A stretch of DNA of 64,000 nucleotides from Cruoricaptor ignavus (lineage in GTDB: Bacteria > Bacteroidota > Bacteroidia > Flavobacteriales > Weeksellaceae), in contig NZ_FQYI01000002.1 in assembly GCF_900141665.1 (NCBI RefSeq), forward strand, positions 1 through 64,000. Reading direction: 5' to 3'. The translations under genes and the position numbers were made by a program. Of this stretch, positions 1 through 8,964 are shown in pieces. How positions within the stretch are numbered: position 1 is the stretch's first letter; every line of letters begins with the position of its first letter. The notes beneath the pieces were generated by a model. It saw nothing but the letters and a program-made list of their open reading frames with translations, made no database searches and was not told the origin of the DNA.

Positions 1-95
1 GAGGCTCCGTAAATCTTGATTTTTTCATTGCTTTTTTTCCAAAGTTAAAGTTAATACTCCAATTTTAACCTGTCTGAAAAAAGCAGCCATGTACC
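1..95 (-). mobile_element. Left-edge fragment of an IS3-like insertion sequence
   Basis: Reading the minus strand, an ATG at 28 opens the residues MKKSRFTEP, which match the usual beginning of IS3-family OrfA transposases, and the frame runs off the left edge. The DNA just upstream (about 60-95) interrupts a tyrosine recombinase reading frame, as expected for the end of an insertion sequence. Only one end is visible, so the family is a moderate call and the exact terminus is a guess. Confidence 0.5.
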
Positions 96-235
96 TTCAG
101 TCCCCGGATTAAATGTTCGGACAGGGGAACATAGCGGTCTTTGCCGCCTTTACCCTGCACGATATGCAGCATCTTCCTGTCGAAATCCAAATGCTGAACT
201 AAACCGCCGGAGATTTTTTTTTGTAGCCATTTCAT
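65..235 (-). pseudogene. Tyrosine recombinase (integrase) internal fragment
   Basis: A 56-codon open stretch encodes the central part of a Xer/integrase-type tyrosine recombinase: the segment HIVQGKGGKDRYVPLS is the characteristic beta-hairpin around the catalytic lysine (GKGxKDRxVPL). Both ends are missing. The first residues (MKWLQKKISGG) come from the adjacent 118-bp repeat, and the last (after LIRGLK) come from the IS3-like end. No catalytic Arg-I, HxxR or Tyr is present, so it is non-functional. It shows that a recombinase of this general class once stood next to the repeat family found again between 15.9 and 34.3 kb. Confidence 0.75.
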
Positions 236-310
236 GAGTTATTAAAAGGTTAATAAAAACAAAGTTACTAAAACGGCGAATGGGAAAAGCTACCGGAGGT
301 TTAGTTCAAC
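193..310. repeat. Short (118-bp) version of the island repeat, with inverted ends
   Basis: This stretch matches the last part of the 365-bp repeat found at 15937-16305, 23006-23393, 27292-27706, 29908-30271 and 32410-32778, from the T-rich tract through CAAAGTTACTAAAACGGCG to GGAGGTTTAGTTCAAC. Here both ends are visible as an inverted repeat: GCTGAACTAAACC on the left and GGTTTAGTTCAAC on the right. It is flanked by gene fragments and not by one of the long hairpin sites, so it may be a minimal mobile form of the repeat. Confidence 0.7.
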
Positions 311-559
311 ACCACTCAGATTGCAGTTAAATTAGCTGAAAAAGCCAAACTCAACATCACAGACGGCACCGTTCACAAATTAGGCAGAGCACTCAAAAAA
401 CACAACTTTCTGCGTGTAAAGAAAAACGGCTCTTATGTGTACGCACTTCACGAAAAATCTTACGACGAAGTAGAAACCGAAAACCGGCTTTTAATCAATT
501 CAGAAAACAGCTCTCAAAAATTCATACAGCCGGAATTCCGCTTTCAAAACGAAGACTAA
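311..559 (+). pseudogene. C-terminal fragment of a mobile-element protein (primase/helicase-like)
   Basis: An open frame enters from the 118-bp repeat without a start codon and ends at TAA 557-559, giving about 82 residues (TTQIAVKLAEKAKLNITDG and onward, ending RFQNED). The sequence resembles the C-terminal winged-helix tail of primase or DUF3987-type replication proteins carried by Bacteroidota mobilizable elements. That assignment rests on general resemblance only. The 5' part has been replaced by the repeat, so the gene is dead. Confidence 0.5.
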
Positions 560-571
560 AAATTATCCAAT

Positions 572-602
572 AAAAAATGCAGCCATAGGTAGCATTTTTT
601 TG
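572..602 (+). terminator. Hairpin terminator after the truncated gene
   Basis: AAATGC and GCATTT flank a short loop and are followed by a T run. It sits 13 bases after the stop codon at 559. Confidence 0.5.
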
Positions 603-892
603 CTTCCAAAATTTAGGGTAAGTTGGGTAAGTATTTATTCTACAAAAACTTTTTCGTTTTTTATTCATAAAAATGTCCAACTTTTTTAAGTAAAAACTAA
701 AGCAAACAAAACATGTATGTCCTTTGTTTATTTTCCAATTATCGTATAAAATAGTTTTTTGTTATCAACAATTATTAAAATTTTATTTTCCTAAAAACTA
801 CTTACCCTTCTTACCTTGTTTATTTTGCTTATTTCTTTAATAAAAAATATTGTAAAAAAGCAAATCACTAAACATTATTAATCACTAATCTT
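603..892. other. AT-rich intergenic stretch without a gene
   Basis: Very AT-rich DNA between the truncated gene and the convergent glycosyltransferase. No ORF, RNA gene or strong dyad was recognised. Confidence 0.6.
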
Positions 893-1726
893 TTATGAAA
901 TTACTGAATCAAAAGTATCTTTTTTATTTACTAGTATTTTATAAAATTTAGGTAGTAAAACTATAAGCAATAATTTGAGTAACTGTTTCTTATCATCTTT
1001 GAAATTGTTTATTATAAATTCATTGATGTCTTCAATATTCGGTATATACTTATTTTGATATTTTTTTCTAATATCTGATGCTATCTTTTTTTTTCTATTT
1101 TCATTTATTTGAGACAAAGACTGACCATTTAAAATGCGTCTGTATTTAAATATAGGTGAGGGCAGATATTTAAATTTAAAGTTTGCTAAAGCAATTTTAC
1201 ACCAAAAGTCATAATCTTCTGCATAAGACAAGTTTTCATCGAAATGAAAATTCTCTGCAATTTTTCTCGTAAAAAGTGTAGAGATATTTAAAAAATTAGA
1301 AATATAAACTAATCGAAATTTTGAAAAGTGTCCTTTTTTGTAGTAAAATTTTTGGTCGCCAAAATATATGGTATCAGAATACACTAAATCATAATCTTTA
1401 TTTTTTTCTAAAAAAGCTATGGCATTATTAATGGGCTCCAATAAGACATCATCCGAATCCAGAAAAAGTATATATTCTCCTTTCGCTTCTGTTATACCTA
1501 AGTTTCTGGCGGAAGAAACACCTTCATTTTCTTTAGAAATAATTTTGATATGTTTCTCCTTAATATTACTAAGGAAAGCTGTCGTATCACTACTAGTGGA
1601 ACCATCGTTTATCAATAATATTTCGTAACTGCAATTAATTTTTGCTTTTGATATGCTATTTAAATATTCCTGCAGATATGCGGATGGTGTATTGTAAACC
1701 GGAGTTATAATAGATAAGGTTACCAT
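893..1726 (-). CDS. Family 2 glycosyltransferase
   Basis: Predicted to transfer a sugar from a nucleotide-sugar donor onto a growing cell-surface glycan at the cytoplasmic face of the inner membrane. The 277-residue protein has the GT-A start of family 2 enzymes: LSIITPVYNT near residue 5, the nucleotide-binding INDGS near 40, ENEGVSSARN near 66 and the metal-binding LDSDD near 92. A helical C-terminal region follows, and there is no clear membrane anchor. It lies 12 bp downstream of the DXD-type transferase on the same strand, so the two are probably co-transcribed. The donor sugar cannot be told from sequence. Confidence 0.88.
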   Translation of the reverse strand: MVTLSIITPVYNTPSAYLQEYLNSISKAKINCSYEILLINDGSTSSDTTAFLSNIKEKHIKIISKENEGVSSARNLGITEAKGEYILFLDSDDVLLEPINNAIAFLEKNKDYDLVYSDTIYFGDQKFYYKKGHFSKFRLVYISNFLNISTLFTRKIAENFHFDENLSYAEDYDFWCKIALANFKFKYLPSPIFKYRRILNGQSLSQINENRKKKIASDIRKKYQNKYIPNIEDINEFIINNFKDDKKQLLKLLLIVLLPKFYKILVNKKDTFDSVIS

Positions 1727-1738
1727 TATATAATTATT

Positions 1739-2560
1739 TTATCGATAATCTGTAAAAGAGGGTTTCAAACGATTGTCTTTTAACAAAAACTTGTGATATT
1801 TCAGGCATAACGGGTGGTAAATTTGCCCCAATATAAAAGTCCATGGTAAAGGATATCCCTCATTGTTGCCCCAAATATTCCCGGGATTTTGTTTTAGTTT
1901 TTCTAAGTTATCATCTAACCTTTTATTTACTTCCGTAATCCAGTCTCTGGTAAAACTGCTATATGGTTTGAATATAAAAGAACAAATACCTAAAAGATAT
2001 CCATAATGATGATATAAATCTTTATTAAGAGCATCTATTTTACTATCATTACTTGTGTTTTCAATTTTGCTGGCTCCCCAATATACTTCCTTGTAGCTCA
2101 CTGCTATTTTGTCTAGGCTGGAATTTAAATTTTTAAAAGATTTGCTCCAGTTTTGAGTTTGCATTTTTATGTCAGTATAGCCGCCTCCCCAATGGTGCAT
2201 AAAGTAACATCGCAAATAGTCTGATTTATGAACTGCCGATAGATAAGGGTAAGCCGGATGAAGTGGGAATCCGGCTTTTATATAATTTTTGAGATTGTTG
2301 GGAGTAACCAAAACAACGGGAACGCCTACATTTTTGATAGTTTCCCCAAGATTATTTTTTCTATTTTGGGACATTTCATTCTCGTCGGTCCAAAAACAGT
2401 AGATGATCTCGGTAGCGGCTTCGCCAAATTCCATTTTTTCTCTTCTGCCAGGAAATTTGCCATAATTTTCATGTCTAAATTTATATAAAAGATTGGTTAA
2501 GGAGTGTAAAACTCCATAACCTCTTAAAACACTTTCTTGTAAAAGTTTTTTATAGTTCAT
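1739..2560 (-). CDS. DXD-type capsular polysaccharide glycosyltransferase (GT32-like)
   Basis: A 273-residue enzyme probably acting in surface polysaccharide assembly. The segment HKSDYLRCYFMHHWGGGYTD (about residues 110-129) is the signature of the glycosyltransferase sugar-binding DXD region (Gly_transf_sug, OCH1/capsular synthesis type), in which the Asp residues bind the metal-nucleotide donor. The N-terminal IIYCFWTDENE fits the first beta-alpha unit of these proteins. It starts 10 bp downstream of the large secreted protein gene and precedes the family 2 transferase, suggesting one minus-strand unit. The linkage made is unknown. Confidence 0.75.
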   Translation of the reverse strand: MNYKKLLQESVLRGYGVLHSLTNLLYKFRHENYGKFPGRREKMEFGEAATEIIYCFWTDENEMSQNRKNNLGETIKNVGVPVVLVTPNNLKNYIKAGFPLHPAYPYLSAVHKSDYLRCYFMHHWGGGYTDIKMQTQNWSKSFKNLNSSLDKIAVSYKEVYWGASKIENTSNDSKIDALNKDLYHHYGYLLGICSFIFKPYSSFTRDWITEVNKRLDDNLEKLKQNPGNIWGNNEGYPLPWTFILGQIYHPLCLKYHKFLLKDNRLKPSFTDYR

Positions 2561-2569
2561 ACTTGTGAA

Positions 2570-5500
2570 TTAGTGTTTGATAATTTTAATAATTTGTTCA
2601 GAATCATTTAGCCTAATAAAATAAATTCCCGTGCTTAATGATGAAATATCGGTTTTATTGTTTTCAAATTTCCCTTCATGAATTTTTTGTCCAAGCATAT
2701 TGTATATTTGGTAATAATATGTTTTTTTATCGTTGTTATTTATAAACAAAATGTCCTTTACAGGGTTTGGATAAAAAATAAATTTATTATTTTTTTGTTT
2801 TTCTACAATCATCTCTTTAGAAAAAACACTTTTAGCCTGCATTCCTGTATTAAAAGTTACAGGTAAAGTTGGGATAGGACCTCTTGAACTATTATTATCT
2901 TCTTGTTTTACACATCTACAATTCATTGCAGAGTAGGGATCAATGTCATTATTTGATATCTGCATTCTTCCAAATCTATCAAAACCTAGATAATTACCTC
3001 TCCCATAAAAGCCTGTTGTCAAATTTGCATACCATATTCCTGATAATGATTTACTATTATATAAACTTAAATCGTGATTGATGGGAAAATTAGGATAGAC
3101 AACACTTCTCTGTCCTCTGATATATCCCTTTGGATAATTGCCTATATAATATGCGGAATTATTAAAAATAAATCCTCTTGTTGCCCCCCAACCTTCATTT
3201 ATACTAACCCCAAAATATCCTGCTTCAGTATTATTTATTGTAGAATTAGTTAGTTCTTTATTATTCTTTAAACTCCATGGCGAATTTTTGACTACTTTTG
3301 CATCTACTGCCCCTGTAATTGTTTCTGGAATTCGCCAACCATCTGGACACGGATCAAATACAGATTTTTTAGTCCCCCAACCCCATCTTTCTGCAAATAA
3401 ATTAGAATGTTCATTATCAAAAAGCCAATCTGATCCATTCGTATATACAGGATTTGTTGAATTCGGATAAGGTGCAAAAGAATTGTCAGGCTTCAGGAAT
3501 CTTAAAGGATTTTCAACAGAATATTTTAAAATTTTAGATATTCTATCATCAATTTTGTCAGATGGTAATATTGAGCTTTTATAATTATTATATGAAGTAG
3601 GATATAAAGAATTATAACTATTGCTATTTAATATTGTATATGTTGTATTGCCATCTTCACTTGTAGTTCCTAAAAAGATATTATAACTGGTTGTATTATA
3701 AATATTCAAAAAAACAGGCAAAGGATCTTTTCTGCCCCATTGAAAGTGTAATCCTTGGGAATTGTTTATTTCTATTTTTTCTTGGGTATTTGGCGTTTGT
3801 GTTGATAGAGTTGGAAATGCATCAACTGCTCCAATATTTCTATCCATTATTTTAGTTTTCATTATATTCCCATATTGTGTATAATTTGTATAATTATCAG
3901 TAGGGATTGGGGTATCGTTTATATAAGTAAAGGTATTAATAGGTGTATTTGTTACCCAAACATGCCAACTCCAATATATTGGATTTTTTATAGAACCATT
4001 ATGCAGGGTAACCACGGCATTACCAGACTGGTTAGGATTTATTTTCGCACTTATATTTGCTTCTTTAGATGCAGTGTTATCTATTTTTAATAGAGAAATT
4101 AGATTAGTGTTATCGGTCCACAGTACATTTACTTTTAAATCATTAAAATTAGAAGGATTTAATATCTGAGGATTTCCTAAGAAATTACTTTGCACAGAGA
4201 AAGCTTTACTGATAGGGATTTTAACGGTTTGAGTTTCTGTAGATTTAGTAATAATATAACTGTTGGGATTATCTAATCCTTCTAAATATTTCTCTGAATC
4301 TATAAAAAATTCGGTGGGAAAATCATAATTATTTTTAATATATAACGGATCTTTTACACACCTACATCCAAGAGCTCTATTAGTTGTAAAATTTTGTAAA
4401 GGTAAATAGTTGTATAGGCCGAAAACATTGGGATAATTTGTTGCATCGGGCTTATAATTGTTAATTATTTGAGTAGCATCAGGGATCAATCTTAACGCTC
4501 TTGCTGATGTCGCCCAAGGTAAATTGCTTGTGTCCCACATGGTCATTGTTGCTGTCCATAAATAAGTCTCGTGGGAATCACTATATTGTCCAGTGTGGTC
4601 TCTTCTGTCGATCATGCCGGTTCCTGGAAAAATCCCCATATTGTTTCCATTTACATTGGTCATATCAAATCCAAATTGAGGATACACTTTAATTCCTTTC
4701 AGATAAGCAAGCATATTTCCATTACCTGGTTTTATATTTGAACCTGATACTAAAATTTGATAGTAAGGTATATTTTCTTTTATACCAAAAGGAGAATAAT
4801 CAATCCTAATGTTATTTGTAATATGAGCAACTAGAACAGAAGGAATTCTCCACCCATTTGGGCACGGATCATAGGAGGATTTATTTCTGTATGGTTTCGC
4901 ACTCGTTTCATCATTATAGTTTTGAACATTACTATTATCAACAATGCCCATGGAATTATCAGACCACAAATTAACTTTGCTTAGTTCATAAGTTTGTAGG
5001 CCATCAACATTTCCGAACCAATTAACATCGCTATATACACCATTTGAATTGTTATAGTAAGCTTGTGTATTAGTGCCGTCTTGATTGACATAAATTAAGC
5101 TAAGTGGGTTTTTTATTGATAATTTCAAGTTGTCAACAATATTTGCATTCGATTGGTTTACATACTTTGTAAAGCTATCTATTGTTACGTATCCTGTCGT
5201 TTGAGTATGTGCATTGCGGTGTAAAACTTTACCCAAAGACCCATTAACTTCATAAAAGCCATCACCTTTGGTTACCAATGGAGGTATAGGGTCTTTTCGC
5301 CCCCATTGATATAAGAGCCCCCCATTCTTATTCCACCCATCACCTGTAATAGAATTACCTATCGCTCCAAGATTTCTATCCATCCAACCCCATTCATTAT
5401 CAGGAATATTTTCGATTGTCCCATCTGAAAGTTCTCTCGTAATATTGGCGTAACTTTTATATTGTGCTCCCTTTGTAGGATCATCAGTAACCCAAATGTG

Positions 5501-7225
5501 CCATGACCAAAATATTTCTCCATTCACTTTAAAAGCGACAACTGCATTCCCTTTTTTTACTTTACTTATCGGTACTTTTATTTTAGAGTTTTCTCCACTA
5601 CCAATGATTTCTAATTTATAATTTTCACCTGATTTTATTAATCCAATATTATCTTCCCACAATACTTCAGACGTTACAGTTCCTAAAGGAATTTCGGAAC
5701 CTTGAATGTATTTTCCTTTTCTCCACATTTCATATGCTTTTTTTACAGGTATATATAGTCCATCAACCTCATTACCATTTTTATCTTTACCAGTAAAAAT
5801 ATAGCTATTTGGCGCTTTTGTCCAATCAACAACAGCGTAGTCTGAATTAGCTCCAGAGTTTATAGAAAAACAATTTGCTGAACATTCCGTATTATCTTCA
5901 TAAGCAGTAGAAGCTCCAAAAATTCCAGTATAATTTATAAACTTATTTATTTCTTTATTAATATCTTCAATACTCCTGCTATGAACATCTTCAAAACTTC
6001 CAGTCTTGGTATTATTTCTCAATGCTCCCATTCCATATATTGTTATATCGGAGGTATTACTAATTAAAAAATTTTCAGAACCAGGACCTCTTCTTCCACC
6101 TCCTTGGTCATTTCCATATCCAAAAAACAAAGCTCCATAATTACTGTATCCGGTGAGATTAATAAATGAACCATCTTGTTTATAAACTCTAAACCCTGTT
6201 GCTAAACTAGATACAAATACTACAGGTTCTTGATCAGATATAATATCCGATAATTTCTCATAGATGGTATTATAAGTATTAAAATATCTACTTTGTAAAG
6301 AGTTTGGATTTTTAAAATTATGATAACCAGGTCCATTACTATCGTTTGGCCATTGACTAAATTTTAATAAAAAGCCGTTAATAGAAAATTTTCCAGCAAA
6401 AATATAGATAGGATCATCATAGCTATAAAGATAAGGTAGAGGATGTCCGCTTCCTTCTTGATAAATAAATTGTGGTGTGGAAGCAATAGTATCTGTTATA
6501 GCACCATTATTAACAATTCGAATAGATTTAGCTCCATTTCCTTCAGTAATAAGCTGAGCAGGTTCTTTGGGTTTAAAAATGACATTGTCAAGTTTGTTAT
6601 TCATTAATACATTCGATAATTTATTCCACGAATGCGTAGAAGTAACTCGATCTCTCACTCCAGTTACTTTTCCTGCCAAATCAGTTATTAACGTTTCTTC
6701 TTTTTTAGGAGTTAAAAGAATAGTGTACTCATTTTCGTCTAATTCACATTTAGTAGGAGTATAATCTCCAAATTTATAATGCTTAACTGTTTTGCTCCAA
6801 GTTATTTGATTCCAGTTTGTAAGATTAGAATTAGAACTTAAATCTATTTTTAAATTATAAGAATTATTAGCATTTGCAGGTAGTTCAAATTTCGCAATCA
6901 AATTTTCATTATATTGATTATAAGAATACAATGTTTTGCACCATCCAACAATCCAATTGCCTTGTGAATCCTGATATTTAATACTAAGTTTCACATTTTC
7001 TGTCGTGAAAGGTTTAATCAATGCTCCACTGACGACTACAAGCCCTTTTTCATTAATTTTCTGATAAACAGTGAAACCAGGGTCAAGCGTATATTCATAT
7101 GGCAAATCATTAGTAATATATTTATTTTTAATACCTATTCTAGCATCACAGTATGCATATAGGCTTTGCCATGTTGTTATCATTAAAGATAACAGAAAAA
7201 ACGAAAAAATAAACTTTCTTTTCAT
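2570..7225 (-). CDS. Large T9SS-secreted surface protein with two FISUMP-like modules
   Basis: A 1551-residue protein with an N-terminal signal peptide (hydrophobic FSFFLLSLMITTW) and a type-A T9SS C-terminal sorting domain from about residue 1485 (FYPNPVKDILFIN ... IYFIRL). It should be exported through the type IX secretion system and attached to the surface or released. Two copies of a Fibrobacter-succinogenes-major-paralogue (FISUMP) module are visible. Copy 1 has WMDRNLGAIG near 615, QWGRKDPIPP, and DPCPNGWRIPS near 785. Copy 2 has MDRNIGAV near 1128, QWGRKDPLPV, and DPCPDGWRIPE near 1293. Each ends in a CRCVK motif. The function of FISUMP modules is unknown. The glycosyltransferase neighbours suggest a surface role. 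Confidence 0.85.
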   Translation of the reverse strand: MKRKFIFSFFLLSLMITTWQSLYAYCDARIGIKNKYITNDLPYEYTLDPGFTVYQKINEKGLVVVSGALIKPFTTENVKLSIKYQDSQGNWIVGWCKTLYSYNQYNENLIAKFELPANANNSYNLKIDLSSNSNLTNWNQITWSKTVKHYKFGDYTPTKCELDENEYTILLTPKKEETLITDLAGKVTGVRDRVTSTHSWNKLSNVLMNNKLDNVIFKPKEPAQLITEGNGAKSIRIVNNGAITDTIASTPQFIYQEGSGHPLPYLYSYDDPIYIFAGKFSINGFLLKFSQWPNDSNGPGYHNFKNPNSLQSRYFNTYNTIYEKLSDIISDQEPVVFVSSLATGFRVYKQDGSFINLTGYSNYGALFFGYGNDQGGGRRGPGSENFLISNTSDITIYGMGALRNNTKTGSFEDVHSRSIEDINKEINKFINYTGIFGASTAYEDNTECSANCFSINSGANSDYAVVDWTKAPNSYIFTGKDKNGNEVDGLYIPVKKAYEMWRKGKYIQGSEIPLGTVTSEVLWEDNIGLIKSGENYKLEIIGSGENSKIKVPISKVKKGNAVVAFKVNGEIFWSWHIWVTDDPTKGAQYKSYANITRELSDGTIENIPDNEWGWMDRNLGAIGNSITGDGWNKNGGLLYQWGRKDPIPPLVTKGDGFYEVNGSLGKVLHRNAHTQTTGYVTIDSFTKYVNQSNANIVDNLKLSIKNPLSLIYVNQDGTNTQAYYNNSNGVYSDVNWFGNVDGLQTYELSKVNLWSDNSMGIVDNSNVQNYNDETSAKPYRNKSSYDPCPNGWRIPSVLVAHITNNIRIDYSPFGIKENIPYYQILVSGSNIKPGNGNMLAYLKGIKVYPQFGFDMTNVNGNNMGIFPGTGMIDRRDHTGQYSDSHETYLWTATMTMWDTSNLPWATSARALRLIPDATQIINNYKPDATNYPNVFGLYNYLPLQNFTTNRALGCRCVKDPLYIKNNYDFPTEFFIDSEKYLEGLDNPNSYIITKSTETQTVKIPISKAFSVQSNFLGNPQILNPSNFNDLKVNVLWTDNTNLISLLKIDNTASKEANISAKINPNQSGNAVVTLHNGSIKNPIYWSWHVWVTNTPINTFTYINDTPIPTDNYTNYTQYGNIMKTKIMDRNIGAVDAFPTLSTQTPNTQEKIEINNSQGLHFQWGRKDPLPVFLNIYNTTSYNIFLGTTSEDGNTTYTILNSNSYNSLYPTSYNNYKSSILPSDKIDDRISKILKYSVENPLRFLKPDNSFAPYPNSTNPVYTNGSDWLFDNEHSNLFAERWGWGTKKSVFDPCPDGWRIPETITGAVDAKVVKNSPWSLKNNKELTNSTINNTEAGYFGVSINEGWGATRGFIFNNSAYYIGNYPKGYIRGQRSVVYPNFPINHDLSLYNSKSLSGIWYANLTTGFYGRGNYLGFDRFGRMQISNNDIDPYSAMNCRCVKQEDNNSSRGPIPTLPVTFNTGMQAKSVFSKEMIVEKQKNNKFIFYPNPVKDILFINNNDKKTYYYQIYNMLGQKIHEGKFENNKTDISSLSTGIYFIRLNDSEQIIKIIKH

Positions 7226-7362
7226 AATAATTATTTTTAGATTTAGGTTATATGTTAAAGTGTTCTATCTTATTTTTATTTTGTGAATGTTATTTTACAT
7301 TAGCTATATAAAATAATATTAGGTTATCAATTTATTTTCTCAACTTTTTGATTTTTTGCTCA

Positions 7363-8496
7363 TTACAAAACCTTTTCCCATTGTTTTATTACATTTTCTT
7401 TTTTCCAGAACCGGGTTTCTTCATAAGAGCTTTTCATAAGACTATCAAGTAGCATTTGGTTTTGGGTGAGTTCTCTCAGTTTTTCAATAAAAATATTCTT
7501 ATTTGATTGAGGAATTAGATAACCGTTTCTTTCATTGATAATATCTGCAGGGCCATATTTGCAATCATAAGAAACAAGCGCATTGGAGCAGAACATTGCT
7601 TCCAAAAGGACTGTAGGTAAGCCTTCTACTCGAGAAGTTAAACAGAAAATTTTACTCTTCTTGAAGAGTTCGTAAATTTCATTTGAGCTTTTTCTCCCAA
7701 CAAATTCTATATTCCTTATTTTATTTTCTAAAACAAAACTCTCCAATTCATGTCTTTCAGTGCCATCACCGGCAATTATAACTTTCCAGTCTGCAGGTAA
7801 GTTAGCTTTCTGTATAATTTCTAAAAATTCTAAAGGATTTTTGTCATATACCAGTCTTCCAGCAAAGGTTATCAAATTACTTTTCTCTGAAGGAGGAATG
7901 AATTCAGTCTCTTCAAATGGTTCACCAATGATATTGTATATTAAATAAGTATTAGGGTTAATTTGCTTATAAAAATCGTAGCCGGCTTTGTTAATAGGGA
8001 TAATTCCATTTAAGTTTTTGTAATATTTCCTTAAAAACTTAAACCAAATTAAGCCGCCAGTTTCGTAGCTAATGTGCTCCCAAGCAATCGTTTTTTTACA
8101 AATTTCTTTGTCTAAAGAAAGCATGGAGGATAGTTTATACCAACAAGTAATTATTTTATCACATTGGTGATGATTTTCTTTCAACCAACCTCTTAAAACA
8201 TTATACGAACCCCAATCATACAAATAGGAATAGAGATTATAGGATTTGGGTATATTCTTATATTTCTTATAAATTTTCACTCCCAATCTGGAAGATTTAT
8301 GTGCAAAAGAATCTATATAATGTTTTTTTATGTTTGGATGGAAGGCATAAAAATCTTCGTGTGGAGCCATTAGAAATAACACTTCTACCTGATAACCTCT
8401 TTCGCAGAGTTCCCAAGTTAAATTAGCCAGAACCCTTGAAACTCCATTTTGCTTAATATTTTGGTAATAAATAAAAAGTAGTTTTTTTTTCATCAT
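7363..8496 (-). CDS. Family 4 glycosyltransferase
   Basis: A GT-B fold retaining glycosyltransferase, probably building a surface polysaccharide. The N-terminal half begins LLFIYYQNIKQNGVSRVLANL, typical of the acceptor domain. The C-terminal half contains LITFAGRLVYDKNPLEFLEI (about residues 210-230), IIAGDGTERHEL, and the donor-binding stretch SRVEGLPTVLLEAMFC (about 300), which is the E-x7-E region of family 4. I start at the first ATG (8496); an upstream TTG would add three residues. It is followed by an AT-rich gap before the FISUMP protein and faces away from the acyl operon that starts at 8668. Confidence 0.88.
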   Translation of the reverse strand: MMKKKLLFIYYQNIKQNGVSRVLANLTWELCERGYQVEVLFLMAPHEDFYAFHPNIKKHYIDSFAHKSSRLGVKIYKKYKNIPKSYNLYSYLYDWGSYNVLRGWLKENHHQCDKIITCWYKLSSMLSLDKEICKKTIAWEHISYETGGLIWFKFLRKYYKNLNGIIPINKAGYDFYKQINPNTYLIYNIIGEPFEETEFIPPSEKSNLITFAGRLVYDKNPLEFLEIIQKANLPADWKVIIAGDGTERHELESFVLENKIRNIEFVGRKSSNEIYELFKKSKIFCLTSRVEGLPTVLLEAMFCSNALVSYDCKYGPADIINERNGYLIPQSNKNIFIEKLRELTQNQMLLDSLMKSSYEETRFWKKENVIKQWEKVL

Positions 8497-8646
8497 TTGT
8501 GTCAAATTGATTAATTAATCAATCCTGACAAAATTAATCAAAATATTCTTTTGTTTGCATTAACTTTCTTTAAATTTTATAATCGTTTTTGTGATTTACT
8601 TTTTGTTACTTTAATAAAGTTTTAATTTAAGATTTAAAAAAATAGT

Positions 8647-8654
8647 TATTTTTG
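8647..8654 (+). promoter_or_regulatory. -7 box of a Bacteroidota promoter
   Basis: TATTTTTG fits the TAnnTTTG consensus, 13 bases upstream of the acyl carrier protein start. No good -33 TTTG is seen at the expected distance, so this is a partial match. Confidence 0.45.
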
Positions 8655-8667
8655 TAAAAAATAAAAG

Positions 8668-8964
8668 ATGGAAAAAAATCAGGTTTTGGAAATAGTTTTA
8701 GCTACAGTAAAAGATTTCTGCGATAACAATGGCATTGAAGTATCAGAACCTATAGACCCACAGCAACGCCTTATTGGGAAAAGTGGGATTTTCGATTCTA
8801 TGGATCTGGTAAATTTTACAGTTGACTTAGAGGAAGTTCTGGAAGAAAAGTTTGACAAGGCATTTATGCTTTCCAGTGAGAGAGCAATGTCCAGAAGTCA
8901 CAGTCCATTTATGAATCCGGAGGAGCTTACCAAATTTATTCTCGAACTCGACAGTGATGAGTAA
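8668..8964 (+). CDS. Acyl carrier protein
   Basis: A 98-residue acidic carrier protein. The motif GIFDSMDLVNFTVDLEE (about residues 40-56) contains the serine that accepts 4'-phosphopantetheine (DSMDLV, the DSL motif of ACPs), followed by a helix II rich in Glu/Asp. It heads a tight four-gene operon with a reductase, an AMP-forming ligase and a hexapeptide acyltransferase. It therefore probably carries an acyl group that is activated, reduced or epimerised, and then passed to a glycan. It is not the housekeeping fatty-acid ACP, judging by its context and divergent sequence. Confidence 0.85.
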   Translation: MEKNQVLEIVLATVKDFCDNNGIEVSEPIDPQQRLIGKSGIFDSMDLVNFTVDLEEVLEEKFDKAFMLSSERAMSRSHSPFMNPEELTKFILELDSDE

